DNA of 11,294 nt from an uncultured Alphaproteobacteria bacterium. GTDB taxonomy: Bacteria; Pseudomonadota; Alphaproteobacteria; Sphingomonadales; Sphingomonadaceae. Made by a program: the position numbers and the translations under genes. Each line of letters opens with the position of its first letter. Position 1 is the first letter of the stretch. The notes under the pieces are model-generated. The model ran no database searches. It was not told the DNA's origin and saw nothing but the letters and a program-made list of their open reading frames with translations. This document shows positions 6,334 to 11,294 of the stretch, in pieces. The stretch spans positions 1 through 11,294 of the forward strand of contig CAJAHV010000334.1 in NCBI GenBank assembly GCA_903939555.1, given 5' to 3'.

Positions 6334-7158
6334 ATGGCGCTCTTGAGTTTCGAACGCAAGTATCGAGTTCGGGGAGGCACGCTCGTTGGCGGCGATCTCT
6401 TCGATTTCTGGGTAGGGCCCTTTTACGTGGGGTTCTTCGGCGTCACCACCATCTTTTTCGCAACGCTGGGAACGGCGTTGATCCTGTATGGTGCGGCGAT
6501 CGGTCCGACGTGGAACCCGTGGCTCATCAGCATCGCCCCCCCCGATATCAGCTATGGCCTCAGCTTGGCTCCGCTGCGCGAGGGCGGATTATGGCAGATC
6601 ATTACCATCTGCGCCGTCGGCGCCTTCTCCAGTTGGGCGCTGCGCGAAGTCGAAATCTGCCGCAAGCTCGGCATGGGCTATCATGTGCCCTTCGCTTTCA
6701 GCGTCGCGATTTTCGCCTATGTCTCGCTGGTGGTCATTCGTCCGGCGCTGATGGGCGCCTGGGGCTTTGGTTTCCCCTACGGCATCTTCAGCCATCTCGA
6801 TTGGGTGTCGAATACCGGCTATCAATATCTGCACTTCCACTACAATCCGGCTCACATGCTGGCGGTCAGCTTCTTCTTCACGACGGCTCTGGCGCTTGGC
6901 CTGCACGGCTCGCTGGTGCTCTCGGCGGTCAACCCGGCCAAGGGCACCGATGTGAAGTCGCCAGAATATGAAGATACGTTCTTCCGCGACCTCGTCGGCT
7001 ATTCGGTCGGCACGCTCGGCATCCACCGTGTTGGCCTTTTGCTGGCATTGAACGCCGGGTTCTGGAGTGCGGTCTGCATCATCCTGTCGGGTCCCTTCTG
7101 GTCGCGTGGCTGGCCGGAATGGTGGACCTGGTGGCTCAACCTGCCGATCTGGCGCTGA
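6334..7158 (+). CDS. pufL: PufL, photosynthetic reaction centre L subunit
   Basis: This 274-residue five-helix membrane protein (helices near 33-56, 85-112, 117-140, 172-199 and 227-251) binds the special pair, bacteriopheophytin and quinones together with PufM. The functional residues known from Rhodobacter are present, shifted by one: E105 near the active-branch bacteriopheophytin, H154 (accessory bacteriochlorophyll), Y163 between the special pair and the cytochrome, H174 (special pair), H191 and H231 (non-heme iron), and E213, D214 and S224 for proton delivery to QB. The ATG has a full ribosome binding site AAGGAGGT at 6321-6328, five bases upstream, stronger than those of its neighbours. 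The stop is 14 bases before the pufM start. This should be an active type II reaction-centre subunit. Confidence 0.98.
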   Translation: MALLSFERKYRVRGGTLVGGDLFDFWVGPFYVGFFGVTTIFFATLGTALILYGAAIGPTWNPWLISIAPPDISYGLSLAPLREGGLWQIITICAVGAFSSWALREVEICRKLGMGYHVPFAFSVAIFAYVSLVVIRPALMGAWGFGFPYGIFSHLDWVSNTGYQYLHFHYNPAHMLAVSFFFTTALALGLHGSLVLSAVNPAKGTDVKSPEYEDTFFRDLVGYSVGTLGIHRVGLLLALNAGFWSAVCIILSGPFWSRGWPEWWTWWLNLPIWR

Positions 7159-7165
7159 GGGGAGG
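7159..7165 (+). promoter_or_regulatory. Ribosome binding site fixing the pufM start
   Basis: GGGGAGG begins right after the pufL stop and lies seven bases before the ATG at 7173. The frame is open further upstream to 7119, inside pufL, but this site and the family N-terminus select 7173. Confidence 0.75.
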
Positions 7166-7172
7166 CACGACG

Positions 7173-8144
7173 ATGGCTTATCAAAATATCTTCACTCAGG
7201 TGCAGGTGCACGGCGAGTTGGAGGATGGCGTCCCGCTGCCCGCCGGCAATGACCCGCGTTTCGGCCCGTTCGGCTTCACCTACTGGATGGGCAAGCTGGG
7301 TGGCACCCAGATCGGCCCGGTCTATCTTGGTACGCTTGGCGTTGCCTCGCTGCTGACCGGCACCATTGCCTTCCTCATCATCGGCTTCAATTTCTGGGCA
7401 CAGGTCAATTGGGACCCGATCCAGTTTGTTCGGCAGCTGTTCTGGCTGTCGCTTGAACCGCCGCCGGCCAAATATGGCCTCCAGATTCTGCCGCCACTGG
7501 CCGAAGGAGGCTGGTGGCTTATTTCGGGCGCCTTCCTCACCGCGTCGGTGTTGTTGTGGTGGGCGCGCACTTATCGACGCGCGGTCGAATTGCAAATGGG
7601 CACGCACGTTGCCTGGGCCTTTGCCTCGGCGATCTGGCTCTATCTGGTCCTCGGCTTCATCCGGCCGCTCGCCATGGGCAGCTGGGCCGAAGCAGTGCCG
7701 TTCGGCATCTTTCCCCACCTTGACTGGACCGCAGCTTTCTCGATCCGCTACGGCAATCTTTTCTACAATCCGTTCCACGCGCTTTCGATCGTTTTCCTGT
7801 ATGGATCGACCTTGTTGTTTGCCATGCACGGGGCGACAATTCTCGCCGTTGGCCGCTATGGTGGCGAACGCGAGATCGAACAGATCACCGATCGCGGGAC
7901 GGCGTCTGAGCGTGCGGCGCTGTTTTGGCGCTGGACGATGGGCTTCAATGCGACGATGGAATCGATCCATCGCTGGGCCTGGTGGTTCGCGGTGCTGACG
8001 ACGCTGACTGGCGGCATCGGCATCCTGCTCACCGGCACTGCGGTCGACAATTGGTACCTGTGGGCAGTCGAGCACAAGTTCGCCCCAGCCTATCCATCGA
8101 CCGGCATCGTCGATCCCGCTACGCTTCCGGGGGCACCGCAATGA
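7173..8144 (+). CDS. pufM: PufM, photosynthetic reaction centre M subunit
   Basis: This 323-residue subunit forms the reaction-centre heterodimer with PufL. The start MAYQNIFTQVQVHG matches the family N-terminus. Five helices lie near 53-76, 111-137, 145-168, 200-225 and 260-285. Key residues are visible: H182 (accessory bacteriochlorophyll), H202 (special pair), Y210 (beside the primary donor), H219, E234 and H266 (non-heme iron) and W252 (QA pocket). FWRWTMGFNATMESIHRWAWW (about 251-271) is a PufM signature region. The protein is slightly longer at the C-terminus than the Rhodobacter form, as in species where PufM docks a bound tetraheme cytochrome. The stop overlaps the pufC start in ATGA (8141-8144). 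No PufX-like gene follows. Confidence 0.98.
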   Translation: MAYQNIFTQVQVHGELEDGVPLPAGNDPRFGPFGFTYWMGKLGGTQIGPVYLGTLGVASLLTGTIAFLIIGFNFWAQVNWDPIQFVRQLFWLSLEPPPAKYGLQILPPLAEGGWWLISGAFLTASVLLWWARTYRRAVELQMGTHVAWAFASAIWLYLVLGFIRPLAMGSWAEAVPFGIFPHLDWTAAFSIRYGNLFYNPFHALSIVFLYGSTLLFAMHGATILAVGRYGGEREIEQITDRGTASERAALFWRWTMGFNATMESIHRWAWWFAVLTTLTGGIGILLTGTAVDNWYLWAVEHKFAPAYPSTGIVDPATLPGAPQ

Positions 8145-9259
8145 TCCGCAAACTTGTCTCGATGAGCCTTGTCCTGCCGGCGCTGCTGCTGGCCGGATGT
8201 GAAGTCGGCACCAAGGTGACCGATCAGGTAGGTTACCGCGGTGCCGGGTTGAACCAGATAGCGCTAAAGCGCACGCTGCCGGCCGCCGACGTCATTCCTG
8301 AACCGCTTTATGAACTGACGCCCGAAATGCGCCAGGGGCCGACCGCAAAGCAGACCTACCAGAACGTTCAGGTGCTGGGTGACCTCAGCGCTGAAGAGTT
8401 CAATTACACCATGGCTGCGATCTCTGGCTGGGTCGCGCCGGTGGAAGGCGAAAACGGTGGCTGCAATTATTGCCACAATCCGGAAAACATGGCCTCGGAC
8501 GAAAAATACACCAAGATCGTCGCCCGCAAGATGCTGCAGATGACTCGCGACATCAATGCCAACTGGACGCCGCATTTCTCGCTCAGCCAATATGCCGGCA
8601 AGGGCGCCGGCGTTACCTGCTGGACCTGCCACCGCGGCCAGCCCGTACCCAAGTACAATTGGTCGGCCGCGCTGCCTGACCCCAAGGGCATTGTCGGCAA
8701 CAAGCATGGCCAGAATGCCCCGGCGAAATCGGTGGCCTATGCCTCGCTGCCGACTGATCCGTTCGCAGCCTTGCTGCAGGGCAAGAACATCATCAGCGTG
8801 CAGGCGACCAGCGCCTATCCTTCGCAATATGTCGAGTCGATCCAGAAGACCGAAAAGACTTATGGTCTGATGATGCACATGTCGCAGGGCCTCGGGGTGA
8901 ACTGCACTTATTGCCACAACAGTCAGAATTTCGCGTCCTGGTCGCTGTCGCGGCCGCAGCGCGTCAACGCTTGGTACGGCATCCGCATGGTGCGTGATAT
9001 CAACGACAATTACATCACCGCGCTGGGCAAGGTCTGGCCCGCCAACCGCCTTGGCCCGGCGGGTGATCCGAAGAAGGTGTTCTGCACCACCTGCCATCAA
9101 GGAAAGAACAAACCGCTTGGCGGGGCAAATATGCTCAAGGATTATCCGGCGCTCAAGGGCACCCCGCATGACATGTCGGCGCCACCAGCGCCGCCGATGG
9201 ACGCACTGCCGGCGCCGGTTCCGGTCGCTGCAGCCGATACCGCCCGACCGGCGGCCTGA
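8141..9259 (+). CDS. pufC: PufC, tetraheme cytochrome c subunit of the reaction centre
   Basis: This 372-residue periplasmic lipoprotein re-reduces the photo-oxidised special pair. A signal sequence ends in the lipobox LAGC with the modifiable cysteine at 20, so the mature protein should be anchored by lipid, as in Blastochloris viridis. Four heme c motifs are present: CNYCH (108-112), CWTCH (160-164), CTYCH (255-259) and CTTCH (315-319). The Met-rich helices preceding them (M91; M131/M134; M244-M247; M283) are likely sources of axial ligands. The C-terminal 25 or so residues are rich in Pro and Ala and probably disordered. The ATG overlaps the pufM stop; GGGGG at 8129-8133 is a modest ribosome site seven bases upstream. 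An intrinsic terminator follows 19 bases after the stop. Confidence 0.96.
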   Translation: MIRKLVSMSLVLPALLLAGCEVGTKVTDQVGYRGAGLNQIALKRTLPAADVIPEPLYELTPEMRQGPTAKQTYQNVQVLGDLSAEEFNYTMAAISGWVAPVEGENGGCNYCHNPENMASDEKYTKIVARKMLQMTRDINANWTPHFSLSQYAGKGAGVTCWTCHRGQPVPKYNWSAALPDPKGIVGNKHGQNAPAKSVAYASLPTDPFAALLQGKNIISVQATSAYPSQYVESIQKTEKTYGLMMHMSQGLGVNCTYCHNSQNFASWSLSRPQRVNAWYGIRMVRDINDNYITALGKVWPANRLGPAGDPKKVFCTTCHQGKNKPLGGANMLKDYPALKGTPHDMSAPPAPPMDALPAPVPVAAADTARPAA

Positions 9260-9278
9260 TCCCGGCAGCAGACAGAGC

Positions 9279-9317
9279 AACGGCCCGGGTGGCAACACCT
9301 GGGCCGTTTGCTGTTTT
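9279..9317 (+). terminator. Intrinsic terminator after pufC
   Basis: A 13-base-pair stem, 9279-9291 with 9296-9308 and containing one G-U pair, is closed by a GCAA tetraloop. It is followed by the T-rich tract TTGCTGTTTT. The stem, loop and tail all fit a rho-independent terminator ending the photosynthesis superoperon, 19 bases after the pufC stop. Confidence 0.85.
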
Positions 9318-9380
9318 GCGTCATCATCGATCCTGCGCTGCGGCTCCTGCGTAAGTTTTATCAGTTCCGGTTGATGAAGA

Positions 9381-9410
9381 ATCGGGCAGCAGCCGGAGGT
9401 CCTGCCCGAT
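9381..9410 (-). terminator. Probable terminator of the small secreted-protein gene
   Basis: ATCGGGCAG (9381-9389) and CTGCCCGAT (9402-9410) form a perfect nine-base-pair stem with a 12-base loop, 25 bases after the stop of the - strand gene. On the - strand it is followed by TCTTCATC, only moderately T-rich. On the + strand no T-run follows, so it more likely serves the convergent - strand gene. Confidence 0.55.
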
Positions 9411-9435
9411 CGGTCACTAACAATGAGCCTTGATA

Positions 9436-9795
9436 TTAATTGCCCTTTGCTGGTGGCACCTCGTCATCGGTAACCTGCTGCCACGCCCCGAGCCCGCAAC
9501 CGCCGAACTCCATGCGGGTGAAGGGGTCGACGACGCTGACGATATCGCCACGACACTGGCGATCATTGAGGCTGCGGGTGATGAGCGCCCGATTGGGGCC
9601 ATAGGCCGGACACGCAGCGAGATTGCGCCACCAGCCCCGGCTGGTCCGGGCGAAATAACCCTTTTCGGCCGATAGGCGCCGACCCTTGATGTCGCGGTTC
9701 GACAGGCAGTCCTGTTGCCCCGAGGCGGGTGATTCGGTCGCTGGTGCCGGGATGGTGGAGGCGGCGGCCAGCAGCAGCGCTATCAGGATTTGCAT
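9436..9795 (-). CDS. Small secreted four-cysteine protein, DUF6491-like
   Basis: This is a 119-residue protein with an N-terminal hydrophobic stretch MQILIALLLAAAST followed by small residues, consistent with a cleaved signal peptide and periplasmic location. Four cysteines (C30, C62, C81, C100) could form two disulfides. The spacing and segments QDCLSNRDIKG, WWRNLAACP, RQCRGDIVSVVD and FGGCGLGAW resemble the DUF6491 proteins common in sphingomonads and xanthomonads, whose function is unknown. The family name is from memory of the pattern, not a search. The gene is convergent with pufC and separate from the gloAB operon upstream (gap of 124 bases). The ribosome site is weak (GGGG about seven bases before ATG). 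No link to photosynthesis is visible. Confidence 0.75.
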   Translation of the reverse strand: MQILIALLLAAASTIPAPATESPASGQQDCLSNRDIKGRRLSAEKGYFARTSRGWWRNLAACPAYGPNRALITRSLNDRQCRGDIVSVVDPFTRMEFGGCGLGAWQQVTDDEVPPAKGN

Positions 9796-9821
9796 GTCAT
9801 GCCCCGAACAGGAATGCCCAA

Positions 9822-9851
9822 AGCATAGCAGAAATGCCCGTCCGTCGTCAC
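9822..9851 (-). promoter_or_regulatory. Weak candidate promoter for the small secreted-protein gene
   Basis: Read on the - strand, GTGACG (9851-9846) and TATGCT (9827-9822) match the -35 and -10 consensus at four of six positions each, with an 18-base spacer. They lie 27 bases or more upstream of the start codon at 9795. The gene needs a promoter of its own if gloB transcription ends before it. The evidence is weak. Confidence 0.22.
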
Positions 9852-9879
9852 CAGCTTGCGGTGCCGGCCAGGCGCCGCC

Positions 9880-9918
9880 GCCCGGTGCTCACGCGCCGGG
9901 CCCTCCGTCGGTTGACGG
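9880..9918 (-). other. Two small hairpins just after gloB
   Basis: On the - strand, CCGTC/GACGG (9918-9914 with 9909-9905, four-base loop) begins two bases after the gloB stop. It is followed by GCCCGG/CCGGGC (9901-9896 with 9885-9880, ten-base loop). No T-run follows either, so intrinsic termination is not supported. They may protect the 3' end or assist factor-dependent termination. Confidence 0.3.
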
Positions 9919-9919
9919 C

Positions 9920-10648
9920 CTAGCCGCGAAATCCGTCCTTGGCCGCCCGGCGCTCGCCAAGTTCGACTATGCTGGCGGCGCGTGTGAACGGGTTGGTGGC
10001 GCGTTCATCGCCGATCGTGAACGGTACCGTCGGCAGGCCCTGCGCGCGCGCGGAGGCGATGGCGATAACGCGGGCAGCGAGGGCGGCATTTCCCGGCTCC
10101 ACCGTCACGGCGAAGCGGGCGTTGGCCTGGGTATATTCGTGCGCGCAATAGACCCGGGTGGCATCGGGCAGCGCCATCAGCTTGCCGAGGGCGGCGAACA
10201 TGTCAGCGGGCGTGCCTTCGAACAAGCGGCCACAGCCCAGCGCAAACAGCGTGTCGCCGGGAAACAGCACGCCATCGGCTTCAAAGGCAAAGGCGATGTG
10301 ACCCGCTGTGTGCGCAGCGACATCGATCACTCGGGCGACCGACGTGCCGACCGATACCCTGTCACCTTCCCCAACGGCGCGGTCGATATAGGGTATCCGC
10401 TCGGCCTCGCCCTTTGGCCCGGTCACCCTCGCGCCGGTTGCGGCCACGATACCGGCATTGCCGCCGACATGATCCGGGTGCCAATGGGTATTGAGGATCT
10501 GGGTGATCGTCCAGCCGCGCGCGCGGGCCGCCGCCAGCACCGGATCGGCAACCGCCGGGTCGATGACAGCGGTTTCGCCGCTGGCGGCGTCATGGGCCAG
10601 ATAGACATAATTGTCGCTGAGCACCGGGATCTGGACGACTTCCAGCAT
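9920..10648 (-). CDS. gloB: Hydroxyacylglutathione hydrolase (glyoxalase II)
   Basis: This 242-residue metallo-beta-lactamase-fold hydrolase splits S-lactoylglutathione to D-lactate and glutathione, the second step of methylglyoxal detoxification in the cytoplasm. The binuclear metal site is complete: THWHPDH at 54-60 (H55, H57, D59, H60), H113 in AAHTAGH, D132 in PGDTLF and H170 in YCAHEYT. GCGRLFEGTP (138-147) and the C-terminal TNPF (218-221) are glyoxalase II signatures, the latter in the glutathione-binding domain. The open frame extends 11 codons further upstream to 10681, inside gloA. The ATG at 10648 is preferred because GGGAG (10659-10655) lies six bases before it and MLEVVQIPVLSDNYVYL fits the family N-terminus. 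The start overlaps the gloA stop by one base (TGATG), suggesting coupled translation. Confidence 0.95.
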   Translation of the reverse strand: MLEVVQIPVLSDNYVYLAHDAASGETAVIDPAVADPVLAAARARGWTITQILNTHWHPDHVGGNAGIVAATGARVTGPKGEAERIPYIDRAVGEGDRVSVGTSVARVIDVAAHTAGHIAFAFEADGVLFPGDTLFALGCGRLFEGTPADMFAALGKLMALPDATRVYCAHEYTQANARFAVTVEPGNAALAARVIAIASARAQGLPTVPFTIGDERATNPFTRAASIVELGERRAAKDGFRG

Positions 10649-11064
10649 CACCAGCTCCCGATATTGGGCATGGAGAGCCACGGTTCGGCGGGGGCCAGCG
10701 CCGGGCCATCCTGAAGCAGTTCGACCGAGATGCCGTCGGGTGAGCGGACAAAGGCCATGCGCCCGTCGCGTGGTGGGCGATTGATGGTGACCCCGCCATC
10801 CATCAGCCGCTGGCAGACGGCATGGATATCGGGCACCGCATAGGCGAGATGGCCAAAGTTGCGACCGTCGGAATAGCCGGTTTCGTCCCAGTTGTGGGTC
10901 AGCTCGACCTGGGCGCTCTCGTCTCCCGGCGCGGCGAGGAAAATCAGCGTGAAGCGTCCGGCGTCATTGTCGTAGCGCTTCAACTCCTTCAGCCCGAGCA
11001 GTTCGAAAAAGGCCAGCGTCGCTGGTACATCCGAAACACGGATCATCGTGTGGAGATATTTCAC
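10648..11064 (-). CDS. gloA: Lactoylglutathione lyase (glyoxalase I)
   Basis: This 138-residue protein isomerises the hemithioacetal of methylglyoxal and glutathione to S-lactoylglutathione. It belongs to the vicinal oxygen chelate superfamily. The four metal ligands of the short, nickel-preferring bacterial type are visible: H5 (YLHTMIRV), E54 (QVELTHNW), H72 (FGHLAY) and E115 (SVELLQ), close to H5, E56, H74 and E122 of the E. coli enzyme. The GTG at 11064 is chosen because it restores the family N-terminus and has GAGGA (11076-11072) seven bases upstream. The open frame extends to 11223, but that region overlaps the thioesterase gene. The GTG overlaps the thioesterase stop as GTGA. A final stretch of about 15 residues follows the last metal ligand. 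Confidence 0.93.
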   Translation of the reverse strand: MKYLHTMIRVSDVPATLAFFELLGLKELKRYDNDAGRFTLIFLAAPGDESAQVELTHNWDETGYSDGRNFGHLAYAVPDIHAVCQRLMDGGVTINRPPRDGRMAFVRSPDGISVELLQDGPALAPAEPWLSMPNIGSW

Positions 11065-11294
11065 GTGGGATTCCTCAATGCGGGGCTTCTCAGGGATCGG
11101 CCTTCGAACGCTTCGAAGCAGGCGATGACCGCATCGACAACCGGTGTCGGCCGGCCGCGCACTTCGCCGACATTGACATGCACTTCCTCGCCCGTCGCGC
11201 GTAAATCCTCGCCATCGCCGCAATGGAGTTCGAATTGCAGGGTCATCGAGGTGGTGCCGATACGGCTGCAGCGCACACAGATGGCGACCATTTC
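11061..11294 (-). CDS. Acyl-CoA thioesterase of the hotdog (4HBT/YbgC-like) type, C-terminal part
   Basis: The last 77 codons of a gene that continues beyond the right edge, closing with TGA at 11063-11061. The segment SRIGTTSMTLQFELH, then ATGEEVHVNV and a turn followed by RPTPVVDAVIACFEAFEG, matches the second half of 4-hydroxybenzoyl-CoA thioesterase-like hotdog proteins, which hydrolyse acyl-CoA thioesters. The catalytic Asp of the YbgC type would lie in the missing N-terminal half, so substrate cannot be inferred. The Met at 11291 is internal because the frame is open to the edge. The stop overlaps the gloA GTG by four bases (GTGA), placing this gene first of the three seen in the glyoxalase operon. 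Confidence 0.75.
   Translation of the reverse strand, partial: EMVAICVRCSRIGTTSMTLQFELHCGDGEDLRATGEEVHVNVGEVRGRPTPVVDAVIACFEAFEGRSLRSPALRNPT
11072..11076 (-). promoter_or_regulatory. Ribosome binding site fixing the GTG start of gloA
   Basis: On the - strand GAGGA lies seven bases before the GTG at 11064-11062, within the end of the thioesterase gene. No ATG start gives both this spacing and the family N-terminus, so the site decides the start. Confidence 0.7.

Noticed and set aside
7925..8140. Upstream extension of the pufC frame into pufM
   Set aside because: The extended sequence has no family similarity and would precede the lipoprotein signal sequence; the ATG at 8141 gives a proper signal peptide and lipobox.
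6999..8141. A 380-codon - strand frame across pufL and pufM
   Set aside because: Antisense shadow rich in Arg, Glu and Gln with no motif; pufM on the + strand is unambiguous.
9686..10714. A 342-codon + strand frame over gloB
   Set aside because: It runs antisense to gloB, which has a complete metal site and a good ribosome site; the + strand translation shows no family signature.
1..11294. CRISPR arrays, tRNA or rRNA genes, insertion sequences, phage genes
   Set aside because: No regular repeat-spacer pattern, cloverleaf-like segment, transposase-like protein or terminal inverted repeats were seen on either strand.

Overview
The window is the right-hand end of a photosynthesis gene cluster from a G+C-rich purple or aerobic anoxygenic phototrophic alphaproteobacterium. 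The gene order crtF-bchC-bchX-bchY-bchZ-pufB-pufA-pufL-pufM-pufC, all on the + strand, is the classical alphaproteobacterial superoperon. The absence of pufQ and pufX, the presence of a tetraheme pufC, and a neighbouring small secreted protein resembling the DUF6491 type suggest Sphingomonadales. That placement is inference and was not tested.

Bases 1-528 hold the end of crtF (carotenoid O-methyltransferase). A 124-base gap with a good sigma70-like promoter and two imperfect PpsR/CrtJ-like palindromes leads into bchC (653-1588), bchX (1585-2580), bchY (2573-4087) and bchZ (4155-5603). BchXYZ form chlorophyllide a oxidoreductase, which reduces ring B of chlorophyllide a. BchC then oxidises the 3-hydroxyethyl group to the acetyl group on the way to bacteriochlorophyll a. 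The stop/start overlaps suggest translational coupling.

A structured 160-base leader precedes pufB and pufA (LH1 beta and alpha). Two strong GC hairpins built from the same repeated arm separate pufA from pufL. After them come pufL and pufM (reaction-centre L and M) and pufC (tetraheme cytochrome lipoprotein). All expected pigment, iron and heme ligands are present, so the photosystem looks functional. A clear intrinsic terminator follows pufC and probably ends the superoperon.

From about 9380 to the right edge all genes are on the - strand. They are a small secreted four-cysteine protein (DUF6491-like), then gloB (glyoxalase II), gloA (glyoxalase I, GTG start) and the C-terminal part of a hotdog-fold acyl-CoA thioesterase. 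The last three overlap by one to four bases and form a tight operon for methylglyoxal detoxification. No tRNA, rRNA, CRISPR array, insertion sequence or gene-free stretch over 300 bases was seen. The window looks largely like known biology. The less familiar parts are the non-coding and very short elements: two possible mini-ORFs that overlap start or stop codons of bchY, bchZ and pufB, and the pufA-pufL double hairpin.
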